DNA of 64,000 nt from CAZWSX01 sp964636985 (GCA_964636985.1 CAZWSX010000029.1:16911-80910), one strand, 5' to 3'. Positions 9,237 through 18,923 are shown, counted from the first letter of the stretch. Program-made: numbers and translations. The notes: a model not told the origin generated them from the sequence alone.

Positions 9237-10172
9237 CTAAGACGACAGAAACGCTGCAGCAACCGCCTTATCAACATGCTCCACCGCCCCGAAGCCAACG
9301 ATCGCCGACGCGATCGCGGTTTGCCCCAACACAAACCGCAAGGCCTCACCGTAGACCGCATCGTACGAGCCCAACCGATTTGCCAATTTCGCCGCGCGAG
9401 CGCGATCGCGCTCGTACAACGCTAGTGGAAAGAACGGCGTTTTGAGCGTGTGCGCGGAGGGTTCCGATCCCAACAGTGCGCCGGCCGCAAAGACGCGAAT
9501 GGCAAAGATTCCCATCCCCAGCCTGTGCGCGGTTTGCAAAAATCCACCGTAGTCGGGGTCGCAATCTTCCGGCGCAGTCGCCAACAGCGCGCTGGGATTG
9601 AGAATATGAAACGGTGCCTGAATTGTCGCGAATCGCCTCGATTCCATCACGGCGCATAGCGACTCGGCATCGCCAATGCCCGTCAGCCCGAAGTGATCGA
9701 CCAGCCCCGCCGCGCGGGCTTCTTCCATTCCAGCCAGCAATCCGCGCGGACCAAGTACATCGTCCGGCGTAATCGAGGTCGGCTGGTCCTCGCGCGAGCG
9801 CGTGATTGAATTGTGTACCTGCAAGAGCGTGACGCGCGGTCGTTTGAGCCGGGCTAAGCTCTCCTTAAGTGATTGCATCACCAGCGGTCGCAAATCGGTC
9901 TCGTCCGTCAGCTTTACGCGAACCTTGGTCGCCACGTGAATCGATTCGCCCGCACCTAGCGAGGAGAGTGCGTCTCCCAAGTGCGTTTCCGAAAAGCCGT
10001 TGCCATACGTGGCCGCGGTATCGAACCAGTTGATCCCCTGCTCGATCGCGCGGGCAACAACCGCTCGTTGCGTTTCGGCCTGATCGGCCGTCATCAGCCC
10101 CGATACCGGCCCCGCGCCAAACGAGAGCGCCGAGACCTGAATGCCGGTGTTGCCTAGAGGACGATATTGCAT
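9237..10172 (-). CDS. Aldo/keto reductase family oxidoreductase
   Basis: The 311-residue protein begins MQYRPLGNTGIQVSALSFG, the classic aldo/keto reductase opening. The catalytic Asp-Tyr region is NWFDTAATYGNG, the lysine sits in HVATKVRV, and the histidine is in LLQVHNS. The C-terminal NADPH-site region is AIVGFGAVEHVDKA. The start is ATG 10172, since the 23 codons upstream (from 10241) do not resemble the family and overlap the preceding MFS gene. It is the last gene of a three-gene minus-strand operon and should reduce a carbonyl on a sugar-like substrate taken up by the transporter. The exact substrate is unknown. Confidence 0.93.
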   Translation of the reverse strand: MQYRPLGNTGIQVSALSFGAGPVSGLMTADQAETQRAVVARAIEQGINWFDTAATYGNGFSETHLGDALSSLGAGESIHVATKVRVKLTDETDLRPLVMQSLKESLARLKRPRVTLLQVHNSITRSREDQPTSITPDDVLGPRGLLAGMEEARAAGLVDHFGLTGIGDAESLCAVMESRRFATIQAPFHILNPSALLATAPEDCDPDYGGFLQTAHRLGMGIFAIRVFAAGALLGSEPSAHTLKTPFFPLALYERDRARAAKLANRLGSYDAVYGEALRFVLGQTAIASAIVGFGAVEHVDKAVAAAFLSS

Positions 10173-10203
10173 CGAGCGGTGTTCCGCCTTGATCACAAAG
10201 GTA

Positions 10204-11538
10204 TTAGTCGCGAAGGCTATTCGCATCCGTCCGCGGCGCAAACAGAATCAGGATCATTCCGACGCCATAGATCACGCCCGTGCACAGGCCGATCCGAGCG
10301 TAGTCGCCACCGAACTGCTTGAGCAAGAAGCCGGTCCCCAAGGCAACCATCGCGGCGACCACTCTTCCCGTGTTAAACGATATGCCAATGCCAGACGCCC
10401 GGACGCGCGTCGGAAACAGTTCCGGCAAATAGAGCGGCAACCAACCAAAGTAGATCACGCCCACCAGGCCGAATAGGAAGGAAGCATAGAAAAACCACGG
10501 GTGGCTCGGGTCCATCCAGCCAAACAACATCGTACTGGTAACGAGTGTGAGCAAGCTGATCACGAAGTAGGTGGTGCGGCGGCCTAGGAGGCCCGCAAGA
10601 ATTCCACCAACCAAACTGCCGATCGTGGCGCCGCTGGAGCGCGAAATCGTGGTCCACTCTTTGTTCTTCTTCACCTTGGGTTTCGAGCCGAACGTCGCCG
10701 TACCCTTCGGCGTGTCGGTCTGCTCCTTGGCCGCCGCCTCTTTGGCCAGCTTTTCCGATTGAACTTTCTCAGCCCAAGGAACAATCCACTGAGCGTTCGC
10801 AGCAGTGCCGATGACAGGAATGGCCCCGACCAAAATCCCAATGATCGTTCGATACCGTAGCGACGGCCCAAACAACTCTCGGATCGGACCCAGCGTTGCC
10901 TTTGAAGATTCCGCGCGACTCGCCAGCCACTTGAGCGATTCGGGAACGGCGACCAGGCACCACACGCCAATCAGCGCCGGCGCAGCCCCCACCAGCAATG
11001 TCCATCGCCACGACTCAGGCGAGATGTCCGCCGCGAGCCCCACGAAGCCCATCAAGACTTGCCCGACATTCGCCGCCGCGCCAAGCAAGCCCGCCAGCAA
11101 CGGCCGCGAGGCATCGGGCCACGCCTCGGCAACGAGCGCGACGGTATTTGGCCACGCGCCGCCCACGCCCAGGCAAGCGAGAAAGCGGAGCACGATCAGC
11201 TCCTGCGGCGTCCTCGCAAAATAGCACGCAGCGGTAAACAGCGAGTAGCACAGCACGCTACAACCCAGCGACTGTGTGCGGCCGTAGCGATCGCCCAGCA
11301 CGCCGAAGATCCAGCCCCCCACCGCCGCCCCTAACAAGAACGCGGCTTGGAACCAAGCGAACCACTGTTTGACCAGTTCCTCGTTGGGCGAGGACATCAG
11401 GCTGATCATGGCTGAGCGATGAATCAGAACGAACAGCGAGATCTGGTAGCCGCCGAACATCCAGCCCAAGAACGCCGCAATCAGCACTGTGATCCGCTGC
11501 GAGAGGGTCATTCCATCCGGTGGCTTAGGGAGATTCAT
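10204..11538 (-). CDS. MFS transporter
   Basis: The 444-residue protein has about 12 hydrophobic segments. Motif A of the major facilitator superfamily is visible between helices 2 and 3 (GDRYGRTQS), and the RFLACLGVGGAWPNT segment matches helix 4 to 5 of the sugar/organic-acid porter group. The central cytoplasmic loop (about residues 205-300) is long and highly charged and carries an alanine/lysine/glutamate-rich insert. The start codon overlaps the stop of the upstream dehydrogenase gene (ATGA at 11535-11538), so the two are translationally coupled. It probably imports the substrate processed by the flanking oxidoreductases, likely a hydroxy acid or sugar derivative. Confidence 0.92.
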   Translation of the reverse strand: MNLPKPPDGMTLSQRITVLIAAFLGWMFGGYQISLFVLIHRSAMISLMSSPNEELVKQWFAWFQAAFLLGAAVGGWIFGVLGDRYGRTQSLGCSVLCYSLFTAACYFARTPQELIVLRFLACLGVGGAWPNTVALVAEAWPDASRPLLAGLLGAAANVGQVLMGFVGLAADISPESWRWTLLVGAAPALIGVWCLVAVPESLKWLASRAESSKATLGPIRELFGPSLRYRTIIGILVGAIPVIGTAANAQWIVPWAEKVQSEKLAKEAAAKEQTDTPKGTATFGSKPKVKKNKEWTTISRSSGATIGSLVGGILAGLLGRRTTYFVISLLTLVTSTMLFGWMDPSHPWFFYASFLFGLVGVIYFGWLPLYLPELFPTRVRASGIGISFNTGRVVAAMVALGTGFLLKQFGGDYARIGLCTGVIYGVGMILILFAPRTDANSLRD

Positions 11539-12398
11539 CGCTGCCCCTTTCGATAGGCTTCGATGACGGCGCAGTTATCGGCATCGCCGTAGCCGGCCGC
11601 TTCGGCTTGCGACAAGAGCGTAGCGTGAACCTCGGTCAGCGGCAGAGGGAGCTTGCTGGCCTGCGCCGAGTCGAGAATCAATCGGATGTCCTTGAGATGT
11701 TGCGACAAGCGGGCCTGCACCTGGTAGTCGCGCTCGATCATCTTACGCCCTTTGATATCCATCGCTTTGGAGTAAGCAGCACTCCCCTTTAACACCTCCA
11801 GTGCCGCCGAAGGTTCGATGCCTAGCGACTCCGCGAAGATAAGTCCCTCGGCCAGCGCCGCGCGATTGAGTCCCAAAACTAGGTTGGTAACCAGCTTGAC
11901 CCGCGCTGCCGAGCCGCACGAGCCGCAGTGGAAAATTTTCCCTCCAAGAATCGGCCACAAGTCTCGGCAAGCATCGAAGTCGGCTTGCTCACCCCCGACC
12001 ATCACAGTCGCTTCACCGCGCCGTGTTTGTTGGCTTGAACCCGAGATGGGAGCGTCCAGGTAGCGCACTCCCTTTTCCGCCAGTCGAGCCGCCAGGCGGT
12101 TCGCGTCGGTTGGCTCGCCGGTTGTTGTGTCGATCACGATTTGCCCCGGCGAAAGAGCCGCCGAGAACTGCTCCATGACCGCGCCAACCACGTCGCTGGA
12201 ATACAAACTTACGATTACCCGGCGGCATTCGGCCAGCGGGTTTTCGCTCCACATGGCGCCTCGCGCCGCGAGCGGCTGGGACTTGTCTCGCGAGCGATTC
12301 CAGATGAACGGCTGGTAGCTGTGGTCGAGCAGCCGCTCGGTGATGGCGGTCCCCATCAGCCCCAAGCCGATCACTCCCACGCGTCGATCTGGATTCAT
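11535..12398 (-). CDS. NAD-binding beta-hydroxyacid dehydrogenase family protein (3-hydroxyisobutyrate / tartronate semialdehyde type)
   Basis: The 287-residue protein has the N-terminal dinucleotide motif VGVIGLGLMGTAI, the substrate-binding DAPISGSSQQTRRGEATVMVGG segment (conserved S-G-G type loop, here with SSQ), and the catalytic-lysine region RVKLVTNLVLG. Length and order match 3-hydroxyisobutyrate dehydrogenase and 2-hydroxy-3-oxopropionate reductase. The start is ATG 12398, which has GGGAGA five bases upstream; a TTG four codons earlier is less likely. It heads the operon with the MFS transporter and the aldo/keto reductase. The exact hydroxyacid cannot be told from sequence alone. Confidence 0.92.
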   Translation of the reverse strand: MNPDRRVGVIGLGLMGTAITERLLDHSYQPFIWNRSRDKSQPLAARGAMWSENPLAECRRVIVSLYSSDVVGAVMEQFSAALSPGQIVIDTTTGEPTDANRLAARLAEKGVRYLDAPISGSSQQTRRGEATVMVGGEQADFDACRDLWPILGGKIFHCGSCGSAARVKLVTNLVLGLNRAALAEGLIFAESLGIEPSAALEVLKGSAAYSKAMDIKGRKMIERDYQVQARLSQHLKDIRLILDSAQASKLPLPLTEVHATLLSQAEAAGYGDADNCAVIEAYRKGQR

Positions 12399-12615
12399 GT
12401 TGTCTCCCAATGGGGTCGCGGGCCGGAGTACAATCCACAGACGGAAGCGCCACCCTACCCCAAAACAAACCCGAAAAGGCGCATTCCGGCTCGGCGAGCA
12501 AACTCTTTTCCTTTCCCCAGCCGAAAGAATATACTGGCGTTGATGCGTTTGGCCACCTTCTCGACCGAGAAGCCCCCGCGCAGCCCACCTTTTTACTCAC
12601 CGAGGTTTGCCGCCC

Positions 12616-15060
12616 ATGGGAATCCCGCGTCTTAAAACGTGGTCCCCAGAACTACCGCTTGCGGCGGCCTTCGTATTTCTGGCTTGCTCCGCGTTCCTGG
12701 ATCGCACGGTTTCGGCCGTGGAAGTTAGCCCGGCGACAGTCTCGCTCGACCGGCCCGAGGCCTCCCAGCAGCTCCTTATTCGCCAACGAGATGGCGATCG
12801 TTCGGTCGACTTCACGCGACAAGCCACTTATGAGGTGGCCGATCCGAAGATTGCCCGCGTCGACGCCAATGGCTTAGTTGAGCCGATCGCCGAAGGCACA
12901 ACCACCATCACAGCCCGCGTCGGCAACGAAGTCCTGCAAGTTCCGGTCTCCGTCACGGGCTTAGTTTCCCCTCCACCCGTCTCGTTTGAGAACGAGATCC
13001 AGGCGATCCTCACCAAAAGCAGTTGCAACAGCGGCGGTTGCCACGGCAAGGCGGAAGGACAAAACGGCTTCAAGCTGAGCTTGCTCGGCTTCGATCACGC
13101 GTTCGATCACACGTCGATCACCGTGCACGCTCGCGGACGGCGCGTTTCGCTTGCCTCGCCCGAACGAAGCTTGTTGCTCCAGAAAGCGACGGCGTTAACG
13201 CCTCACGGCGGCGGACAAAAGATCGAACCCGATAGCCCCGCTTTTCGGCGGATGCTTCGTTGGATCGCTTCGGGCGCGCCGGCCACGATCGAGAACGATC
13301 ACCCCGTTGTCGCCATCGAAGTCGAACCCTCTCGCTTAGTCATGCAGGCAGGCGAAACCCATGCGCTGCAAGTGTGGGCCAAAGACGACCAAGGGAAGCG
13401 TCACTGTGTGACGGTTGAAACCGATTTCGCTTCCAACGCTCCGCATGTTGTGGCGGCAAGTCCGCGCGGACTTCTGACCGCCAGCGAAATCCCGGGCGAA
13501 TCGGCCATCCTGGTGCGCCACTTGGGACATGTCGCCGTCTGCCGTGTCGTCGTACCGCGCTCGAACCAACCCTTCGCCCGGCCGCCTGAAAACAACTTCA
13601 TCGACCAGCATGTCTGGAACAAGCTGACCGAACTCGGCATTCCGCCCAGCGATTTAGCCGACGATGCCACTTTCCTGCGCCGTGTTTCGCTCGATGTGAC
13701 GGGCACGCTCCCCACGCCAGAAGAAGCCCGCTCGTTTCTCACCGATACCAGCGGCGACAAGCGCGCCAAGCTCATCGACCGCTTGCTCGATCGCCCCGAG
13801 TACGCGACCTATTGGGCCATGAAGTGGACCGACATCTTGCGGGCCGACAAAATCAAGATCACCACGCAGGGAACCGTTGGGATGTCGCGGTGGTTGCGAA
13901 AGCAGTTCGCCACCAATCGTCCTTACGATGCGATGGTCCGCGAGATCTTGACCGCTCAGGGGCCTGTGCAAAGCGAAAGCCCCGCTGGGTTCTTCAAAGC
14001 GGTCGATCAGCCCGAAGTCGCCGGCCGCGCGGTGAGCCAATTGTTCCTAGGCGTCCGCATCGAATGCGCTCAGTGCCACCACCATCCCAGCGAGCGTTGG
14101 GGGCAAGACGACTACGCCGGACTGGCAGGCTTCTTCACCGGCGTGAAGCTCAAGCGATTGCCCGACGGGACCGAGGCAGTCATCTCGCGCGGCGGCAGTG
14201 ATGCCAAACATCCCCGCACCGAAAAACCCGTTCCCGCTCGCGCGCTGGGTGCGCCCGATGCCACGTTCGGCGTGAAATCGATCGATCGCCGTACGGCACT
14301 CGCCGCCTGGGCCACCGAGTCCGACAATCCCTACTTCGCCAAGGCGATCGCGAATCGCCTGTGGGCACACTATTTCGGTCGCGGGATTGTCGAACCGATC
14401 GACGACCTTCGAGCGACTAACCCGCCCACCAACGAGCCTCTGATGAGCGCCCTCGAAGCCCACATGCGCGAGGTGAAGTTCGATTTGAAAGCCTTCACGC
14501 GGACGCTCCTCAACTCGCGGGCGTATCAACTCAGCAGCCAAGCCAACGGTGGCAACCGCGACGATCGCCAGAATTTTTCGCACGCGATGGCCAAAGCGAT
14601 GCCCGCCGAGGTGCTGCTCGATGCCGTCTGCCAAACGACCGGCGTCCCCGAAAAATTCAACGGCTGGCCGCTCGGCGTGCGCTCCATCGAAGTCTGGGAC
14701 AACCGCATCCCGAGCTACTTCTTCCGCATCTTCGGTCGCCCCGCCCGGGCAACCGTTTGCGAGTGCGAACGAAGCAACGAGCCGAGCATCTCGCAGGCGC
14801 TGCACTTGATCAACTCGCCCGAGATTCACGAGAAGATCAGCGCCCGCGACGGCTGGGTCCGCAAGCTTGCTGCGACCAACTTGGAGCCCAGCCAGTTGAT
14901 CGACGAGGTTTACCTCTCGGCCCTTTCCCGCTTTCCCACCGCCGATGAAAAGAAGGTGCTGCTGGAAGCGTTCGAAGGACCCGAAACGCAACGTCACGAG
15001 GGAATCGAAGACGTGATGTGGTCGGTGCTGAATACCAAAGAGTTCCTTTACAGTCACTAA
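12616..15060 (+). CDS. Secreted Ig-like (Big_2) / DUF1549 / DUF1553 protein with cytochrome-like motifs
   Basis: The start is ATG 12616, preceded by GAGG; an in-frame TTG lies three codons upstream. A signal peptide (LPLAAAFVFLACSAFLDRTVSA) is followed by a bacterial Ig-like domain (residues about 40-115, DPKIARVDANGLVEPIAEGTTTITA). Next comes CNSGGCHGKAEGQNGFKLSL, a C-x4-CH variant in place of the usual CxxCH. DUF1549 follows (NFIDQHVWNKLTELGIPP, LFLGVRIECAQCHHHPSERW with a normal CxxCH), and DUF1553 ends the protein (NPYFAKAIANRLWAHYFGRG). The 814-residue protein is the second such protein in the window but has no LamG-like insert. It pairs with the DUF1501 gene 24 bases downstream. Confidence 0.93.
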   Translation: MGIPRLKTWSPELPLAAAFVFLACSAFLDRTVSAVEVSPATVSLDRPEASQQLLIRQRDGDRSVDFTRQATYEVADPKIARVDANGLVEPIAEGTTTITARVGNEVLQVPVSVTGLVSPPPVSFENEIQAILTKSSCNSGGCHGKAEGQNGFKLSLLGFDHAFDHTSITVHARGRRVSLASPERSLLLQKATALTPHGGGQKIEPDSPAFRRMLRWIASGAPATIENDHPVVAIEVEPSRLVMQAGETHALQVWAKDDQGKRHCVTVETDFASNAPHVVAASPRGLLTASEIPGESAILVRHLGHVAVCRVVVPRSNQPFARPPENNFIDQHVWNKLTELGIPPSDLADDATFLRRVSLDVTGTLPTPEEARSFLTDTSGDKRAKLIDRLLDRPEYATYWAMKWTDILRADKIKITTQGTVGMSRWLRKQFATNRPYDAMVREILTAQGPVQSESPAGFFKAVDQPEVAGRAVSQLFLGVRIECAQCHHHPSERWGQDDYAGLAGFFTGVKLKRLPDGTEAVISRGGSDAKHPRTEKPVPARALGAPDATFGVKSIDRRTALAAWATESDNPYFAKAIANRLWAHYFGRGIVEPIDDLRATNPPTNEPLMSALEAHMREVKFDLKAFTRTLLNSRAYQLSSQANGGNRDDRQNFSHAMAKAMPAEVLLDAVCQTTGVPEKFNGWPLGVRSIEVWDNRIPSYFFRIFGRPARATVCECERSNEPSISQALHLINSPEIHEKISARDGWVRKLAATNLEPSQLIDEVYLSALSRFPTADEKKVLLEAFEGPETQRHEGIEDVMWSVLNTKEFLYSH

Positions 15061-15084
15061 CATTCCGCGCGCCGGAGTTGCCTG

Positions 15085-16422
15085 ATGTTCAACATAGCCA
15101 TCGGTGGATCGACCAATCCGCGCTGCGACGGCGTCTCGCGGCGGCACATGCTGAGGCTCGGCTCCGCGGGGCTGATGGGCGGGCTGGCGCTGCCGCAATT
15201 ATTACAGGCAGCCGAATCGAACGAAGGCCGTAAGGCCCGTGCCAAGTCGGTGATCTTCCTGTTTTTGGAAGGCGGCCCGCCCCAGCAAGACATGTGGGAC
15301 CCCAAGCCCGACGCCCCGATCGAAATCCGCGGTCCGTTCAAACCGATTTCGACGTCGGTCCCCGGGACGATCTTCACCGAGCACTGCGCCGAAGCGGCCA
15401 AGATCGCTCACAAGTTCACCGTCGTCCGGAGCCACAGCCACGACGACAACGGCCACAGCACCGGCTACTACTACGTGATGACGGGCCGCAAGCCGCCGTT
15501 TCCCGACGGCGAACTCCCGATCCCGACCAACGAGCATTTTCCATCGCTCGGTTCGATCGTCTGCCGCGAGCGCGGCGGAGCCGGCGCGGTCCCTCCGTAC
15601 ATCAACATGCCGCATCCGATGTCGGCAGGCGGACCCGGATTTTATGGGGCCGAGTTCGCTCCCTTTGTCATCGAATCCGATCCTAGCGAGCCCGACTTCG
15701 AGGTCAAGGACCTCGGCCAGCTCGCGGGCATGACCGAGAACCGCCTCACTCGCCGCCGGCGGTTGCTCGAAAGCATCGAACGCGACCGTGAGCGAGCAGG
15801 CCGTGCTAAGGCAATGTCAACGTATTACCACAAGGCGTACGACCTGATCACGTCGACTGAGGCCCGCAAAGCGTTCCGCATTCAAGACGAGCCCGAGAAG
15901 CTGCGAGAGAAGTACGGGCTCAATCAAACGGGGCAATGTGCGTTGCTTGGCCGCCGACTCGTTGAAGCCGGTTGTCGCTTCGTCGGCATCAATGTGCCGG
16001 GCTGGGACGTCCACTTCAATTGCTTCCCGAGCCTCGAGGGAGATTTAATCCCGCCCACCGACCGAGCCTTCGCCGCCTTGGTAAACGACCTGGAGGAACG
16101 TGGCCTGTTGGACGAAACGCTGGTCGTCATGATGGGCGAAATGGGCCGCACTCCACGCGTGAACGCCCAAGCAGGCCGCGACCACTGGTCGATGGCGCAG
16201 TGCATTTTGTTTGCCGGCGCCGGAATCAAGCCAGGGCAAATCATCGGCGCCACAGATCACCAGGCTGCCTATCCAACGAGCGACCCCGTCAGCATCGGCG
16301 ACTTCCGGCACACGTTCCTGCACTTGCTGGGAATCGACTCCACCAAGGAATACCCCGACCCACTTGGCCGCCCTGTACCACTCGATGCCGGTGGAAAAGT
16401 CATCCCTGGTTTGTTGTCATAA
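15085..16422 (+). CDS. DUF1501 family secreted protein (Tat signal)
   Basis: The 445-residue protein has a twin-arginine signal (VSRRHMLRLGSAGLMGGLAL) and the DUF1501 landmarks VIFLFLEGGPPQQDMWDPKP, VRSHSHDDNGHSTGYYYVMTG and VVMMGEMGRTPRVN followed by GRDHW. The histidine and aspartate positions recall the alkaline phosphatase/sulfatase fold, although enzymatic activity is unproven for the family. It starts 24 bases after the DUF1549/1553 gene and is followed 27 bases later by a large secreted protein, so the three probably form one transcript for an extracytoplasmic system. It is about 25 residues shorter than the first DUF1501 protein in the window. Confidence 0.95.
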   Translation: MFNIAIGGSTNPRCDGVSRRHMLRLGSAGLMGGLALPQLLQAAESNEGRKARAKSVIFLFLEGGPPQQDMWDPKPDAPIEIRGPFKPISTSVPGTIFTEHCAEAAKIAHKFTVVRSHSHDDNGHSTGYYYVMTGRKPPFPDGELPIPTNEHFPSLGSIVCRERGGAGAVPPYINMPHPMSAGGPGFYGAEFAPFVIESDPSEPDFEVKDLGQLAGMTENRLTRRRRLLESIERDRERAGRAKAMSTYYHKAYDLITSTEARKAFRIQDEPEKLREKYGLNQTGQCALLGRRLVEAGCRFVGINVPGWDVHFNCFPSLEGDLIPPTDRAFAALVNDLEERGLLDETLVVMMGEMGRTPRVNAQAGRDHWSMAQCILFAGAGIKPGQIIGATDHQAAYPTSDPVSIGDFRHTFLHLLGIDSTKEYPDPLGRPVPLDAGGKVIPGLLS

Positions 16423-16432
16423 GCAAGTTATT

Positions 16433-16547
16433 CACCGCGGAGACCCGGAGTGACCGGAGAGAAGCAATTCATCGCTAAGGATTACGTGAGTGGAGAAGCA
16501 GTTTCGCCACTTGAATTCTTCTCCGTTAACTCCGGGTCTCCGCGGTG
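16433..16547. repeat. Dispersed repeat B, copy 1: long inverted repeat
   Basis: The two ends are inverted copies: CACCGCGGAGACCCGGAGT at 16433-16451 is the exact complement of the sequence ending at 16547. Pairing continues imperfectly inward (GACCGGAGA with the complement of TCTCCGTTA, GAAGCAATTCA with that of TGAATTCTTC), so the whole 115 bases could fold as one hairpin. The same terminal motif occurs near 31639, 53193 and 61650. This copy overlaps the 5' end of the following gene. Confidence 0.75.
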
Positions 16548-18903
16548 CAAATCTGGCATTGGTATTTTCGTTCTTCTGCTTTGTTCGCTCTGCCAGTTCG
16601 CCTATGCACAGTTGGCGCCTGAGATTGGCTACGCCGTTCCTTCTGGTGGCCAAGTAGGGAAGACGGTCGATGTGACTCTTGGTGGATACGACTGGACGCC
16701 GGACATGCAGGTGTTTGTGCGCGATCCCCGCGTGCAACTGTCGCTGGCTGGTACTCCGACGGAAGTCCTCACGCCTGACCCGCCGTTTTGGTTTGGTGCT
16801 AAGGGCCGTGGTTACGCTTGGCCGTTGCCGCGCGAGTTCCCCGCCAAGCTGACCGTTGCGCCCGATGTGCCGCCGGGATTCATCAAGTGGCAAGCGGCCA
16901 ACGCGAACGGCGTCTCGCCGCCGGGCGTCTTGCACATCAGTCCCTATCCCGAAGTCCTGGAGGACTCCAATCGCAAATCTGCGCAGGAGTTACCTGCGTT
17001 GCCGCTTGTCGTTAACGGCCAAATCCAGCGCATCGAGGAGATCGATCTCTATACCTTCAAGGTCGACAAAGCGGGACCGGTTTCCATCGAAATCATCGCC
17101 CGCCGGCTCAACTCCCCGCTGCATGGTGTGTTGAGCGTTCGCGATCCGGGTGGCAAAACGCTCGTCGATATCGCCGACACCGAAGGACACGACTTCACCG
17201 TCACTTTCGCCGCCGAGGCCAACACCCCGTATACGCTTCTCTTGCACGATGTCGATTACGCCGGCGATCGTTCCTACGCCTACCGCCTTCAACTCTCGTC
17301 TGGTGCCCGTGTGCTAGCCGCATATCCGTCGAGCGGCAAGCGCGGTGAAACGGTTGCCGTCGAGTTCGTCGGTTACGGCGTTGCGACAGGTAAGGGCGAG
17401 ATCGAATCGGTGACGCGGAACGTTGCGTTTCCCGCTCTCGCCGAGGCGCAGTTTCTCCACACCCTCGATACGCCGCTGGGGCCGGCGACCTTTTCGCTGG
17501 GCCTGAGCGATATCGCCGAACTCATTGAACCAACGGGTTCTCAATCGTTTGCGCTTCCTTCGGCACCAACTGCCGTCACAGCTTCGATCGAGAGTCCCCT
17601 GGGAAGCGATATCTTCGATGCCAACCTTACTGCTGCGACGGCATACGAGATCTCCGCTCGTTCGATGTCGCCGTCGACGCCCGTCGATTTGGAAATCGCG
17701 GTTCTGGGGAGTGACGGCAAGGAACTTGCCTACACCGACGACATGATCAAAACGGTCGATCCAGTGGTCCTGTTCACGCCACCGGCCGATGGGATCTATC
17801 GCATTGTCGTGACGGACAATAGCGCCAAATCGTTCGGGCGGGCTGCCAACTACCGGCTGTCGCTCACAATTCCGCGGCCCGATTTCACGTTAGGGCCAAA
17901 CGTTCCCAGTCAACTCGCTGTTCCTTTGGGGACAACGGCCAAGTTTCCGCTTCAAATCGTGAGGACGGCAGGCTTCACGCAAGTCGTCAACGTCGCGATC
18001 AATGGATTGCCCGCCGGCGTCACAGTCCCGGCCGATCTCAAGATCGCCGAGAGTGCGGCCGAGCTACAAATCGATCTCACGTGCGCCGCCGATGCCGCAG
18101 CCGATGCCAAACTAGTCACCTTCACACTGACGGGCACAGCCGCCGATGGGTCGTCGCGCAAGGTGGAACATCAGGCTGTGATTGCGGCGACGATGAAGAC
18201 GCGCCTCAAGATCACGCCTGAGGGGCTCGACGACGTCCGCCGTATTCAGCGTGGCAGCACCTACCTAGGGCCGCTCTATTTCAATCGGCTCGAAGGCTAC
18301 AGCGGCCCGGTCACGATCGAGATGACCAGCAAACAACAACGTCACCGACAGGGCCTTCGCGGCGAAGAGATGGATGTCCCGGCGGATGTCACGCGATTCG
18401 AATACCCGATTTTCGTTCCGGAGTGGATGGAAACCACCAAGACCAGCCGCATGATTATCAACGGCGTAGTTCGCGTTCCCGACCCTAAGGGGAATATGCG
18501 AACGCTGGTGCAACAACAGGAATTGCGATTGGGTTTGTTGCCTGTCGGCGCCCACATGAAACTCGCGGCGGAACAACCGCTGACCAAGATCAAGCGCGGT
18601 GCCACGCTGGAGATGACGCTCACGCTCACCAAAGCGCCGGAATTCAAAGACGTGGCGACCATCGCGCTACACGCGATCGACATCGCTCCGGGCGAACGAA
18701 TCACGGCGGACAAGGCCCAAAACAAAGCGTTCTCGGTGAAGCCCATCGAAGCCGATGCTGCGGGCGTTTACCGGGTATCGATTACGGCGGCCGACGATCA
18801 AAAGCTCGTCGGCGAGCACACCGTGACGCTCCGAGCGAGCGCGATGCAAGGCGGCAAATACCTTGTCGCCGCCGATGCCGTGGTCACCGTGATTGTGGAG
18901 TAG
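16450..18903 (+). CDS. Large secreted protein with pre-peptidase C-terminal (PPC)-like domains
   Basis: The product has up to 817 residues. After an odd 35-residue N-terminus comes a signal-peptide core (IGIFVLLLCSLCQFAYAQ), then beta-rich modules: an Ig/IPT-like stretch (VPSGGQVGKTVDVTLGGYDW), PPC-like modules (IDLYTFKVDKAGPVSIEIIA; YTLLLHDVDYAGDRSYAYRL) and C-terminal Ig-like segments. It is probably exported and may bind carbohydrate or protein; no catalytic residues were recognised. The gene follows the DUF1549/1553-DUF1501 pair and is likely part of that operon. The start is uncertain: the only in-frame candidates before the signal core are GTG 16450 and GTG 16486, and both lie inside the inverted repeat at 16433-16547, so the repeat seems to have replaced the original 5' end. 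Confidence 0.8.
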   Translation: MTGEKQFIAKDYVSGEAVSPLEFFSVNSGSPRCKSGIGIFVLLLCSLCQFAYAQLAPEIGYAVPSGGQVGKTVDVTLGGYDWTPDMQVFVRDPRVQLSLAGTPTEVLTPDPPFWFGAKGRGYAWPLPREFPAKLTVAPDVPPGFIKWQAANANGVSPPGVLHISPYPEVLEDSNRKSAQELPALPLVVNGQIQRIEEIDLYTFKVDKAGPVSIEIIARRLNSPLHGVLSVRDPGGKTLVDIADTEGHDFTVTFAAEANTPYTLLLHDVDYAGDRSYAYRLQLSSGARVLAAYPSSGKRGETVAVEFVGYGVATGKGEIESVTRNVAFPALAEAQFLHTLDTPLGPATFSLGLSDIAELIEPTGSQSFALPSAPTAVTASIESPLGSDIFDANLTAATAYEISARSMSPSTPVDLEIAVLGSDGKELAYTDDMIKTVDPVVLFTPPADGIYRIVVTDNSAKSFGRAANYRLSLTIPRPDFTLGPNVPSQLAVPLGTTAKFPLQIVRTAGFTQVVNVAINGLPAGVTVPADLKIAESAAELQIDLTCAADAAADAKLVTFTLTGTAADGSSRKVEHQAVIAATMKTRLKITPEGLDDVRRIQRGSTYLGPLYFNRLEGYSGPVTIEMTSKQQRHRQGLRGEEMDVPADVTRFEYPIFVPEWMETTKTSRMIINGVVRVPDPKGNMRTLVQQQELRLGLLPVGAHMKLAAEQPLTKIKRGATLEMTLTLTKAPEFKDVATIALHAIDIAPGERITADKAQNKAFSVKPIEADAAGVYRVSITAADDQKLVGEHTVTLRASAMQGGKYLVAADAVVTVIVE

Positions 18904-18923
18904 CGACTCTCCGCGTTTCTCTT

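Noticed and set aside
14047..15198. A 383-codon minus-strand open frame opposite the second DUF1549/1553 gene
   Set aside because: It covers conserved DUF1553 coding sequence on the other strand and its product has no recognisable feature.
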